Source of the DNA: Pseudoalteromonas rubra
GTDB lineage: Bacteria > Pseudomonadota > Gammaproteobacteria > Enterobacterales > Alteromonadaceae
DNA: 64,000 bases
Direction of reading: 5' to 3'
NCBI RefSeq assembly: GCF_000238295.3
Contig: NZ_AHCD03000020.1
Coordinates: forward strand, 186,001 to 250,000
In this document: in pieces, positions 50,811-58,993 of the stretch
Numbering within the stretch: the stretch's first letter is position 1
Layout: every line of letters starts with the position of its first letter
Notes under the pieces: model-generated
Databases searched by the model: none
What the model was told of the DNA's origin: nothing
Seen by the model: the letters and a program-made list of their open reading frames with translations, nothing else
Translations under genes and position numbers: made by a program

Positions 50811-50830
50811 GTGAGAACGGAGGAAATACC

Positions 50831-51415
50831 ATGCGGAAGGAATGTGCGGCGGCACTAATTTGTTTATCGCTATTGGGGTGCTCTGAGCCATCAGGGCAGG
50901 CGGCCAATGCCCAGGCTGCGACATCTGCTCAGCAGGGAAGTGGCATTGAACCGTATGCGCTGTTAGCCAGCGAGTTACTGACAGACATTCGAATCCAGCG
51001 TGATGCAGGGGTGATCCAGGCTCGTGCGGATGACCTGATACAGCAAAGCAGTGTAGTTCTGGATGCCTTTAACCAGGCTTATCCACAGTGTCAGCCTTAT
51101 CTGGATGCGGTATTGACGCTCAGAGCGTCTTTGGCAGAGATATCTCTTGACACACTGGCGCAAGACTATCATGGCGATGGCAAGTTGCCTGAGTTACCGG
51201 ATCCGGTGTGTTACCATAGCAAAGATTTGGTGGTGCATCCTGCGACGGTTTTAGTGATGGCAAAAGGGGGACTTGCAGGCGACGAAGCGTATTTGGAAGC
51301 TGAGCTGGAAATGGTCGAGGTCATGGCACATATTGAGCAGGTAAAACAGGCACTTAAGCGTGCGGAGGAGCAGACAGAGCAACAGCAAGTTGCAAATGAT
51401 TCAACATCAAATTAG
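50831..51415 (+). CDS. Lipoprotein of unknown function
   Basis: A 194-residue protein with a lipoprotein signal (lipobox LLGC at residues 16-19), a low-complexity Ala/Gln linker and a helical domain. Two Cys (QCQPYL and DPVCYHS) could form a disulfide, and the C-terminus is Glu/Gln-rich and coiled-coil-like (EVMAHIEQVKQALKRAEEQ). GGAGG precedes the ATG. I do not recognise the family. Its position after secF is separated by a terminator. Confidence 0.72.
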   Translation: MRKECAAALICLSLLGCSEPSGQAANAQAATSAQQGSGIEPYALLASELLTDIRIQRDAGVIQARADDLIQQSSVVLDAFNQAYPQCQPYLDAVLTLRASLAEISLDTLAQDYHGDGKLPELPDPVCYHSKDLVVHPATVLVMAKGGLAGDEAYLEAELEMVEVMAHIEQVKQALKRAEEQTEQQQVANDSTSN

Positions 51416-51429
51416 GTACAATCGTCTTT

Positions 51430-51447
51430 TTGACATATAACTGTCAT
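51430..51447 (+). promoter_or_regulatory. Candidate PhoB box before the EAL-CBS-GGDEF gene
   Basis: TTGACATATAACTGTCAT matches the Pho box CTGTCATAWAWCTGTCAY at 16 of 18 positions, with half-sites 11 bases apart. A -10-like GATAATTT lies eight to ten bases downstream. It also contains TTGACA, so a plain -35 box is an alternative reading. The gene start is 56 bases away. Confidence 0.6.
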
Positions 51448-51502
51448 GTAAAATTGATAATTTGCTCGATTATCAATCAAACCTCATCTTGGTCATCGAG
51501 CA

Positions 51503-53290
51503 GTGGACTCAACGCAGATCCTTTTGGATGAAATCATCGCTAACAAAGCCGTTTATACGGCATTCCAGCCAATTTATGACTTGGCGAAGGAGCAGGTGCT
51601 GGGCTTCGAGGCTTTGAGCCGCGGCAAGCGTGGTTCTGTGTTGGAGCAACCAGATAGTTTGTTCGCTGCAGCCAGTCGCTACGATCGACTGTCGGAGCTG
51701 GAATTGTTGTGCCGTCAAAGGGCCATTACACAGTTTGTGGCGCAACAGTTGCCCGGTAAGCTGTTTCTCAATGTCAGCCCAAAGGCACTGCTGGATCCTC
51801 GTCATCCAAGAGGAGAGACCTTACACCTGGTTGAACAGGCCGGACTGGCAGCCAGCCGCATTGTGATTGAAGTGACAGAGCAGGATAAAGTCGATGATGG
51901 TTTCTTGTTGTTAAAGACCATAGCGCATTACCGCCAGCTGGGCTTCACGATAGCGATTGATGACTTAGGTGCCGGGTACTCCGGGCTGAAGCAGTGGTCA
52001 GAATTATGCCCTGACTTTGTGAAAGTGGATCGCTATTTTATTGACTATTGCGATCAGAGTATCGTTAAACGGGAGTTTCTCAAGTCTATTATTGAATTGG
52101 CTAAGGCAACCAATACCGCGGTGATAGCAGAGGGCATTGAGCGTATGGAAGAGCTCGCTCTGCTGGAGCAATTAGGGATTGTGAATGCGCAGGGTTATCT
52201 GCTGGCCAAGCCAAGTGAACAGCCTTGCCTGGAGATGATCAATCTGGCACAGCATCGTCACAGTGGCAGCAAGGATAACCCATTTGAGCAGTCCATTGCG
52301 ATTGGCTGGCTGGCCAAGGACGTAGCTGCAATCCACACCTGTACTCAGTGCCTTGATGCTCATCGACATTTTGAACGTGATAAACGACTGATGAGTCTGA
52401 CAGTTGTGAATGATGCAAGGCAGCCTGTTGGCTTGTTGCACCGGGACCAACTAACAGAAGTGTTTGCTGCTCCCTATGGTCATGCCTTATTCGATAAAAA
52501 GCCAGTGACCGAGTTAATGGACAAGCAGCCGTTGATTGTTGATGAGCAAGAGCAACTCGACAGTGTCAGTCAGCTGATCACCGAGCATGAATTCGATATC
52601 CGGCGTCATATTATCATTACCCGGGAAGAGCGCTATCTGGGATTGGCGCCTTTAAGGGATATCCTTAAGCATATTACGGACGAAAAAATCCGCCATGCGC
52701 AACACGCTAATCCACTGACCATGCTGCCGGGTAATGTGGCTATCAATGAGGCCATTGAACAGCGCTTAAGGGCTAAGCATGGATTCTCATTGGCCTACAT
52801 TGACCTCAATCATTTTAAGCAGTTCAATGACCTTTATGGTTACGCCAGTGGCGATAGTGTGATTAAGCTACTGGCAGAGGTGACTGTTGCTGTGTGTAAA
52901 CATAGTCATTGCTTTGTCGGCCACATTGGTGGTGACGATTTTATGGTGGTGTTTGACAACGACGATGCTGAAAACCTGTGTCATGAGATAATTCAGCGGT
53001 TTGAAGCTCAGTCTAAGGCTTTCTTTACGCCAGAGCATGTCGCTGCTGGGGGTTACTGGGCCAGTAATCGTGAAGGCCAGAAGCAATTTGTACCGTTACT
53101 GACCTTATCCATTGGGCTGGTATCGCCGGATGTGGAATCTTGCAGCAACAGTCATCAGGTTGCAGCATTGGCAACCGATGCGAAAAAAGAGGCCAAGCGC
53201 TATCGCAATAGTTATTTGTTTGTCTGTAATCGTCGCAAGCCCAGTGCACCGGTCGTGCGGTTAGAGGCGGTCAGCAGCTTAGCGACTTAA
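51503..53290 (+). CDS. EAL-CBS-GGDEF c-di-GMP signalling protein
   Basis: A 595-residue cytoplasmic protein: an EAL domain (about 1-245), a pair of CBS-like domains (about 265-390) and a GGDEF domain (about 405-575). EAL residues are complete (FEALSRG, LNVSP, IEVTEQ, IDDLGAGYSG, VKVDRYF, AEGIER, QGY), so it is probably an active phosphodiesterase. The GGDEF motif is altered to GGDDF, so cyclase activity is doubtful and the domain may sense GTP. The CBS pair could sense adenine nucleotides. The start is a GTG with GAGC upstream; the exact start is uncertain. A Pho-box-like site lies upstream. Confidence 0.9.
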   Translation: MDSTQILLDEIIANKAVYTAFQPIYDLAKEQVLGFEALSRGKRGSVLEQPDSLFAAASRYDRLSELELLCRQRAITQFVAQQLPGKLFLNVSPKALLDPRHPRGETLHLVEQAGLAASRIVIEVTEQDKVDDGFLLLKTIAHYRQLGFTIAIDDLGAGYSGLKQWSELCPDFVKVDRYFIDYCDQSIVKREFLKSIIELAKATNTAVIAEGIERMEELALLEQLGIVNAQGYLLAKPSEQPCLEMINLAQHRHSGSKDNPFEQSIAIGWLAKDVAAIHTCTQCLDAHRHFERDKRLMSLTVVNDARQPVGLLHRDQLTEVFAAPYGHALFDKKPVTELMDKQPLIVDEQEQLDSVSQLITEHEFDIRRHIIITREERYLGLAPLRDILKHITDEKIRHAQHANPLTMLPGNVAINEAIEQRLRAKHGFSLAYIDLNHFKQFNDLYGYASGDSVIKLLAEVTVAVCKHSHCFVGHIGGDDFMVVFDNDDAENLCHEIIQRFEAQSKAFFTPEHVAAGGYWASNREGQKQFVPLLTLSIGLVSPDVESCSNSHQVAALATDAKKEAKRYRNSYLFVCNRRKPSAPVVRLEAVSSLAT

Positions 53291-53418
53291 GTCAGCCAAT
53301 GACGACAACACAATCTCGGTTGAGTATTGTTGCAGTTAGGTGTAGTTTGGAGGACAGGGTGATATGTCCTTTGATTGCACAATACAGGACTGACAATTCA
53401 ATATGAGCTAGGTGGTGT

Positions 53419-54210
53419 ATGGTAAAACGGGTTATTTATCTGATGCTGATACTGCTTGGCGTGGCGGCCGAAGCTAAGTCTACCATTTATGTTGCAAAGG
53501 AAATGCGGCCCCTCTATGACCGGGATTTGTTTCTTTACGAATTGCTCGACTTATCACTAAAAGCGGCTGAATACCCGGTTGATATCCAACATGTTAAAGT
53601 CCACCCGCATCAACAGAGAACCTTATTGGCTTTGAGCAAAGGGGAGGTTGACCTGCACTGGAGCATGTCGAGTCCGGCGCGAGAAAAGCTCGCCATTGCG
53701 GTTAAGTTTCCACTTTTTGATGGTCTGATAGGCAAGCGTGCGCTACTGGTGCATCGTGCACAACTGACGCGCTTTGAGTCCGTTCAGAGTAAAGCGGGAC
53801 TCGCTAAACTGGTTGCTGTTCAGGGACATGACTGGCCGGATACTAAGATACTGGCTGCTAATGGATTAAAGGTCAGGCCCATTGTGAATTACCAGGCGAT
53901 GTTTGATTTGGTGATCAGTCAAAAAGCAGACTATTTCCCTCGTTCAGTGGTGGAGGTAGACTCTGAGCTGGCGGCACAGTCAGCCACTGAACTGGTCAAA
54001 CTGCCCGGTGTTTACTTGTCTTATCCGGCACATTTCTACTTTTTTGTGAATAAGCAAAAACCTGAACTGGCAGCAAAGCTGGCACAGGGCTTGAAACGCC
54101 TGAAAGACAGCGGCCAGTATGAACAGTTGCTGGCGCGCTATTTCGACCTTTCCTTCTTAACGACGGCACAGCCTATTTATCTGGATAATCCATTCTTTCA
54201 TACTGACTGA
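53419..54210 (+). CDS. Periplasmic solute-binding protein-like
   Basis: A 263-residue exported protein with a signal peptide (cleavage near AEA), resembling family-3 binding proteins: GEVDLHWSMSSPAREKLA, FPLFDGLIGKRALLV and the C-terminal LKRLKDSGQYEQLLARYF. No transporter is nearby. It converges on the membrane protein gene with a one-base gap. The ligand is unknown. Confidence 0.78.
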   Translation: MVKRVIYLMLILLGVAAEAKSTIYVAKEMRPLYDRDLFLYELLDLSLKAAEYPVDIQHVKVHPHQQRTLLALSKGEVDLHWSMSSPAREKLAIAVKFPLFDGLIGKRALLVHRAQLTRFESVQSKAGLAKLVAVQGHDWPDTKILAANGLKVRPIVNYQAMFDLVISQKADYFPRSVVEVDSELAAQSATELVKLPGVYLSYPAHFYFFVNKQKPELAAKLAQGLKRLKDSGQYEQLLARYFDLSFLTTAQPIYLDNPFFHTD

Positions 54211-54211
54211 G

Positions 54212-54835
54212 TTATGTTTCTCTATCATACACGATGAGGCGTCGTTTTTGATAGGTGAGCAGGGTGAGGACTAAGAGAATGCCGCACACCGATGAATAAA
54301 ACAGATAGCCTGTTATCTCAAATGCATAGAAGAAGAGGGTGATGTCATATCCTCTGCCATTACGCAAATAGTTTTCGAATAAGGCTAAAAAACTAAAAAT
54401 GGCGGTGAGCAAACATAACCACGGCAGCAGGGTATCAGCAAATGTGTAATAGATATGCCTGTTTGGAAAGAGGCGTTTACTTATCTCCATTCGGTAGATC
54501 AATAGCACCAGCAAAATAAGTTCTTTGATCAAGTGCAGACCAAAAATGAGACTGTTTTGGAACAGACGATTCTGTGTTTCTGACGTCAGGCTGATCAGGC
54601 CGGTGGTGAATAGCAGGTTTTCATAAACAATAGGAAACAGGGCCAGTCCTGTTAAACCGCACAGGTTCACCTCTCTCAGTCGGACTCCGATGATAAACAA
54701 GCCAATGAGTAAGAGTGAGTATGCTGAAAAAACGTAGAAAGTGGCGTCACGAAGAATGATTAAAAGCAGACTGAGTGTGACGGTGGCCATCAGCAAGGGT
54801 CTATTGAGATAGCGAAAATGGACCGCGAAGACCAT
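54212..54835 (-). CDS. Multi-span membrane protein, paralogue A (unrecognised family)
   Basis: A 207-residue protein with about six hydrophobic segments. It is clearly homologous to the next gene upstream: both share DATxxVF, ENLLFxTGLISL, NRLxQNSxIFGL, RxEIxKxLFP, FADxxxPWL and GYDITxFFYAFEITGYL. Motifs with Glu/Asp/Arg within or near membrane helices suggest a channel, enzyme or immunity-like role, but I do not recognise the family. AGGGA lies about nine bases upstream of the ATG. Confidence 0.75.
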   Translation of the reverse strand: MVFAVHFRYLNRPLLMATVTLSLLLIILRDATFYVFSAYSLLLIGLFIIGVRLREVNLCGLTGLALFPIVYENLLFTTGLISLTSETQNRLFQNSLIFGLHLIKELILLVLLIYRMEISKRLFPNRHIYYTFADTLLPWLCLLTAIFSFLALFENYLRNGRGYDITLFFYAFEITGYLFYSSVCGILLVLTLLTYQKRRLIVYDRET

Positions 54836-54862
54836 GTATCAAATCCCTGGATATTATTAAGA

Positions 54863-54891
54863 CAAACCTGTCGCTGGACTATACAGGTTTG
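54863..54891. repeat. Inverted repeat between the membrane-protein paralogues
   Basis: CAAACCTGT and ACAGGTTTG form a perfect 9-bp stem around an 11-base loop in the 67-base gap. On the minus strand TCTTAAT follows. It may be a partial terminator or processing site that separates the two paralogues. Confidence 0.55.
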
Positions 54892-54902
54892 CCTTTCGAA
54901 TG

Positions 54903-55523
54903 TTAACTCCGTTTTTTAATGGTCGGTACTTTCAGTTCGTAGGCTTCTTTGTAGGAGATCACCGTCAGTGCAACCAGCATGGCACATATGGTAGAAAAGA
55001 TCAGATAGCCTGTAATTTCAAAGGCGTAAAAGAAGAAGGTAATATCGTATCCCTTACCATTACGGAAGTAGTTTTCTATCAGTGCGAAGAAGCTGATAGC
55101 TGCACCTATGAGGTAGAGCCAGGGCATGATGCTGTCTGCAAAGGTGGCTCGGATCTGGTGTTTGGGGAACAGCCATTTGGTGATTTCTACACGATAGGTG
55201 AGAAGCACCAAAATAAGGAGCTCTCTGGCCATAGAAAGGCCGAATATAATGCTGTTTTGTAGCAGGCGATTTTCTTCGTCTGAATAGAGGCTGATCAGCC
55301 CAGTGGAAAACAGCAGGTTTTCTATCAGTATGGATGACAAGTTCATCATTGCGAGGACGCAAATATTAATGTCTTTGATCCGCAGCCCGATCAGAAAAAC
55401 CAAAGAAATGATTGCAATACAAGAGAGGATGAACACATAGGTTGCATCCTGCATAATAAAAATGACTACTACCATCACAACGTATGGTAGTAGTAGGTCT
55501 TTAATCGATAAATCCTTTGTCAT
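54903..55523 (-). CDS. Multi-span membrane protein, paralogue B (unrecognised family)
   Basis: A 206-residue membrane protein with about six hydrophobic segments and roughly half of its residues identical to paralogue A by eye over the central and C-terminal parts. The C-terminus is basic (VPTIKKRS). Its ATG overlaps the stop of a 40-codon peptide gene (ATGA), so translation of the two is linked. Tandem duplication and divergence is the simplest origin. Function unknown. Confidence 0.78.
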   Translation of the reverse strand: MTKDLSIKDLLLPYVVMVVVIFIMQDATYVFILSCIAIISLVFLIGLRIKDINICVLAMMNLSSILIENLLFSTGLISLYSDEENRLLQNSIIFGLSMARELLILVLLTYRVEITKWLFPKHQIRATFADSIMPWLYLIGAAISFFALIENYFRNGKGYDITFFFYAFEITGYLIFSTICAMLVALTVISYKEAYELKVPTIKKRS

Positions 55524-55642
55524 GTCGAAGTACGTTTTGTCTCTAGTTTTTGGGAAGTTTGTTGGCCTTTAGGTCTAACAGGGTGTAACACACTGGAACC
55601 GGCAGAGACTTTTTGGCAATCAGTAAATGAAAGAGATTTCAT
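55520..55642 (-). CDS. 40-codon peptide with VSAG leader-like start
   Basis: The frame starts at an ATG with AAGGA eight bases upstream and ends in ATGA, overlapping the start of membrane paralogue B by four bases. The first 15 residues, MKSLSFTDCQKVSAG, resemble double-glycine-type leaders (MxxLxxxExxxVSGG) of class II bacteriocins and microcins, with Ala-Gly at the cut site. The remaining 25 residues are Ser/Thr/Lys-rich with one early His and no Cys. It may be a secreted peptide with its membrane partner, or only a leader frame that couples translation. The coupling is seen; the peptide role is inference. Confidence 0.6.
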   Translation of the reverse strand: MKSLSFTDCQKVSAGSSVLHPVRPKGQQTSQKLETKRTST

Positions 55643-55983
55643 ATTGATGTTCCTTATGTCATTGTTGTTTGCCTAACCAAAACGACTACAATAACTGGCT
55701 AGTCAGCTTCTAGAGTATAGGCACTGCATCCGCCTTTGCTCATTCATCTGAAAACTACGTGCATGTCGCGCAAACGTAATCCAGATGAACTGGGTGTGCT
55801 TAAGACCTATCATATATGATTTATTTCATACAGCACAACATAAGGTCTATTAAGCTCTGGTTAATAAATTTACCACCTAGTCCGAAAAAGTGAAATGAAA
55901 TTTTTCATATAACTTTAATTAATTGTTAATTATATTGTTCGTTTCACTTTTTCTTCTTGAAAATCTGAATATTAACTACGTAG
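55643..55983. other. AT-rich intergenic region upstream of the peptide-membrane protein unit
   Basis: A 341-base gap between the chemotaxis-receptor gene and the peptide gene, both on the minus strand. It should hold the promoter of the peptide unit (a TATACT at 55714-55719 is a possible -10, without a good -35) and the receptor terminator. No further gene seen. Confidence 0.5.
55884..55953. repeat. 12-bp inverted repeat with AT-rich loop
   Basis: GAAAAAGTGAAA (55884-55895) and TTTCACTTTTTC (55942-55953) are exact reverse complements. The 46 bases between hold a small nested palindrome TGAAATTTTTCA. It lies just after the chemotaxis-receptor stop and may act as its transcript end. Confidence 0.6.
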
Positions 55984-57615
55984 CTAAACTTTAAATTTCG
56001 CCATTTCTTTTTCCAGTTGATGCGTTAATGCCGTGATACTGTCGGTTGCCTGATGCGCATGATGGGAGACCTGTGCCGTCTGGCTGGCAGTATCAGATAT
56101 GGTGACCACACGATGGGCGGTGTCTTCTCCGGCCGCGAGCTGTTCTTTTGCGGCTTGTGCGATTTGGTCACTCATTTGCGATATTGCACTGAGCGATTCA
56201 GCCACGCGCTTCAGCGCTTCGCTGGCTTCGTTTGACATTGTCACGGTTTTTTCACTGGTGGCGATACTGAGCGTAACCGACGCCTTGGCTTCCTGAGTTG
56301 CAGATTGCAGGTTACCAATCATGGTATGAATTTCTTCTGTGCTGCTTTGGGTGCGTTGTGCCAGCTGTCTGACTTCGTCTGCAACGACCGCGAACCCGCG
56401 TCCTTGCTCACCGGCACGTGCCGCTTCAATCGCGGCATTCAATGCCAGCAGATTGGTTTGCTCGGCAATGCTTTGGATGACACTCAGTACATTGGCAATG
56501 TTCTTCACTTCTTCATCGAGCACCTGAATATTATTGCCGGCACTGTCGATTTGCTGCTCCAGCAGAACAATGGCTTCTGAAGCTTTGGTGGTGAGCTTAT
56601 CGGCACTTTGTCCCTGGCCTTCTGCCTGTTGCACTGAGTCTGCTGCTTGTTCAGCATGCTCAACCACAGTTTGCGCAGAGGCGGTGAGTTCGGTGATCGC
56701 TGAGGCCACCATTTGGGTTTCTTCGCTCAGGCTGCGAGTGAGTGACTCTAGCTCATTAGAGCGAGCTTCACCGTTGTGGCTTTGTTCATTGAGCGAATCG
56801 CTGACCGATTTTAGCCCCCCAACCACACCTTTTAGCCCTTCTTGCATATATTCCATGCCAGCCAGAATGCTGTCTGGCTTGGCGTTATCATTGTGGATCT
56901 GTGAGGTCAGGTTACCACGCGAGACTTCCTGAACGATGTCGAGCACATCATCCAGCTCTGCGCCTAATTTGTTAGACAGGGACAAGCCAAAACGGGTCAG
57001 CGCAAAGGTCAATGCGACAGCGATAAGTAATGACAAAGACGCGAGCCAGCTTGCGGTATCCCAGTAGCGCTCATCGACTTCCTGATAACTGATCCCGGTG
57101 CCAACATACCAACCGAACAGAGGAGTTTTTTGCACGACTGAAGTCATAGCCGCAACGGTGCCATTGCGCTGTGATGTCCAGTTGTAGGTAATAATACGAT
57201 TTGTTTGTGAGCCTACCAGACGCTCCACCATGCGCCCGATACTGTTCCCATTTGCATCTTTAAAGTCGTTGAAGCTGGTGTCGTGTAAATGCGGGTCGTG
57301 TGGCGCAGCGATGAAATTGAGTTCACTGTCTACCACGTACACGTATTCGGAGTCATGATACTTATTTTCGCGTAAAATTTGCGATGCGAGTGTTTTGGCC
57401 TGTTCCTCTGTCAGGGCGCCGCTGCGCACAAACCCTTCAAACTGTTGCACTATATTGGCTGTGCTTTTCATCAGTTGATTGATCCGCGCAATATTATCTG
57501 TTTCGCTTGCATGTCTGAGGGATTGCAGTCCCACGATTGCCACCAGAATGAGTGCGACAAAGATAGAAGCTGCAAATAGGATGATTTTTGTTCTTAAAGT
57601 AAGTGATGAAAACAC
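55984..57615 (-). CDS. Methyl-accepting chemotaxis protein with Cache domain
   Basis: A transmembrane chemoreceptor of about 543 residues: helix 1 (IILFAASIFVALILVAIVGL), a periplasmic single Cache domain (YHDSEYVYVVDSELNFIAAP), helix 2, HAMP and a cytoplasmic signalling domain. The tip reads SIAEQTNLLALNAAIEAARAGE, as in all receptors. I start at a GTG (57615, MFSSLTLRTK) with AGGGG upstream, because the longer frame starts inside a TATAAT promoter. The ligand is unknown; such Cache domains often bind small organic acids. Confidence 0.88.
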   Translation of the reverse strand: MFSSLTLRTKIILFAASIFVALILVAIVGLQSLRHASETDNIARINQLMKSTANIVQQFEGFVRSGALTEEQAKTLASQILRENKYHDSEYVYVVDSELNFIAAPHDPHLHDTSFNDFKDANGNSIGRMVERLVGSQTNRIITYNWTSQRNGTVAAMTSVVQKTPLFGWYVGTGISYQEVDERYWDTASWLASLSLLIAVALTFALTRFGLSLSNKLGAELDDVLDIVQEVSRGNLTSQIHNDNAKPDSILAGMEYMQEGLKGVVGGLKSVSDSLNEQSHNGEARSNELESLTRSLSEETQMVASAITELTASAQTVVEHAEQAADSVQQAEGQGQSADKLTTKASEAIVLLEQQIDSAGNNIQVLDEEVKNIANVLSVIQSIAEQTNLLALNAAIEAARAGEQGRGFAVVADEVRQLAQRTQSSTEEIHTMIGNLQSATQEAKASVTLSIATSEKTVTMSNEASEALKRVAESLSAISQMSDQIAQAAKEQLAAGEDTAHRVVTISDTASQTAQVSHHAHQATDSITALTHQLEKEMAKFKV

Positions 57616-57685
57616 GTGATGCCCCTGTAGCAGAACCTGATTTAATGATTTAACACGAATTCCGTATTGTGGAAAGCTGAAAAAG

Positions 57686-57699
57686 GTCATTATAACAGT
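57686..57699 (-). promoter_or_regulatory. Extended -10 promoter of the chemoreceptor gene
   Basis: On the minus strand TGTTATAAT is an extended -10 element with a perfect TATAAT (57694-57689). No good -35 is seen. It places the transcript start inside the longer reading frame and so supports the later GTG start. Confidence 0.55.
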
Positions 57700-57741
57700 A
57701 ATTTTAGATGATTTTTCCTCACTATAGGGGGTGACAGCGTT

Positions 57742-58452
57742 TTACCTTGCATTAATTATGTTAACTTCCGTATCACTGAGTAAGCGGTACTCTCCGGCTG
57801 CGAGTTGTGTATCCAGCTCGATACCTGCGACGTTTTCGCGGTGCAGCTCCACCACCTTATTACCGACCGCAGCTAACATACGTTTTACCTGATGATATTT
57901 CCCTTCGCAGATAGATAAGCGTAGCGCGTACTTATCCAGCTGCTCTGCTATGGCGGGCTGAGTGAGGTTTTTTTCGTTGTGCAGTGCGACACCCTGGCGC
58001 AGTTGCTCAAGTGCATCTTCGGTGAGTGCCTCTTGTGTTTCAACCAGGTAAGTTTTGTACTTCTGTTTCTTTGGTGAAGTGATTTGATGAGACCAGTCGC
58101 CATCATTGGTAATTAAAACGAGCCCTGTCGTATCCAGGTCCAGTCGTCCCGCAACATGAAAATCTTTTAAGTTGGGCTCGTCCAACAGCTCAAAAACGGT
58201 GGGGTGCAGGTCGTCCTGATTGGCGCATACATAACCGGCGGGTTTGTTCAGCATATAGTAACGTTTACCCAGATAAACCAGCGGTGTCTGGTTCCATTCG
58301 ACCAGATCATTCTGCCCAACGGAATAATCCGCTTTGCTGATGGTGACACCATTGACAACGGCCAGGCCTTTTTTTATCCCGATTTTGACTTTACTGCGAG
58401 GCAGCTCCTGAACGTGGCTGACAAACTTATCTAAACGGCAGGGGAATTTCAT
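57742..58452 (-). CDS. rsuA: 16S rRNA pseudouridine(516) synthase
   Basis: A 236-residue protein with an N-terminal S4 RNA-binding domain (CRLDKFVSHV...VNGVTISKADY) and a pseudouridine synthase domain with the catalytic Asp in GRLDLDTTGLVLITNDG. KYHQVKRMLAAVGNKV is the C-terminal family motif. The length and S4 domain fit RsuA rather than RluE. The ATG at 58452 gives the normal RsuA N-terminus; a longer frame adds 13 codons without support. Confidence 0.9.
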   Translation of the reverse strand: MKFPCRLDKFVSHVQELPRSKVKIGIKKGLAVVNGVTISKADYSVGQNDLVEWNQTPLVYLGKRYYMLNKPAGYVCANQDDLHPTVFELLDEPNLKDFHVAGRLDLDTTGLVLITNDGDWSHQITSPKKQKYKTYLVETQEALTEDALEQLRQGVALHNEKNLTQPAIAEQLDKYALRLSICEGKYHQVKRMLAAVGNKVVELHRENVAGIELDTQLAAGEYRLLSDTEVNIINAR

Positions 58453-58535
58453 AGTGATTGCTCTGTAAATTGTATACGACCCGCAGGTCAATGCAGGCGA
58501 GCTGAGGTCAGCTCTGAATTAGGGGCTATTATACG

Positions 58536-58868
58536 TCAGTTCTTGCGGTAGATCTCTGGGTCTAAGTCATAGGGGTGAACACTGAGGTGGATTTGCTCGC
58601 CATCGACGAGTGAATGCAGCGCTTTGAGTAGCGTTTCACTCAGCAGTTGTTTTTGCGCGACCGTTCTGCCGGTAATAATATGGGCTTGTACGTGTATAAA
58701 ACCTTGATGGCCTCCACCGAGTTGATAGTCGTTATAGGCAATTGCCCGGGTTTTAATGGACGAAGGATCAAACAGCTGAGTACGTTCAGCGCCCTGGTGG
58801 ACGGCCCGGACCAGCTCACAAACGGAAATATTCAGATGGGCAGAGTGTTCAATGATCAGATGAGGCAT
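58536..58868 (-). CDS. 5-carboxymethyl-2-hydroxymuconate isomerase-like tautomerase
   Basis: A 110-residue protein starting MPHLIIEHSAHL, with the catalytic N-terminal Pro exposed after Met removal, and LSVHPYDLDPEIYRKN at the end. It matches the CHMI (HpcD) branch of the tautomerase superfamily. No homoprotocatechuate pathway genes are near, so the true substrate may differ. Confidence 0.85.
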   Translation of the reverse strand: MPHLIIEHSAHLNISVCELVRAVHQGAERTQLFDPSSIKTRAIAYNDYQLGGGHQGFIHVQAHIITGRTVAQKQLLSETLLKALHSLVDGEQIHLSVHPYDLDPEIYRKN

Positions 58869-58993
58869 GGTATCACAGGGTATTTGTCGCTAATATGGCA
58901 ATATGATATGAATCTTTTCTTGCAATGCCAAGTGATTAGTGGGCAGTGACACAGCCCGGAACTGGCAAACTTTGATACAAAAGACAGGATATT

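Noticed and set aside
53363..53392. Nine-codon frame after a GGAGG before the binding protein gene
   Set aside because: Too short to support, and no leader-peptide logic (no repeated codons or terminator structure).
57616..57690. Longer start of the chemoreceptor gene
   Set aside because: The ATG lies inside a TATAAT promoter element; a GTG with a ribosome site fits the receptor N-terminus better.
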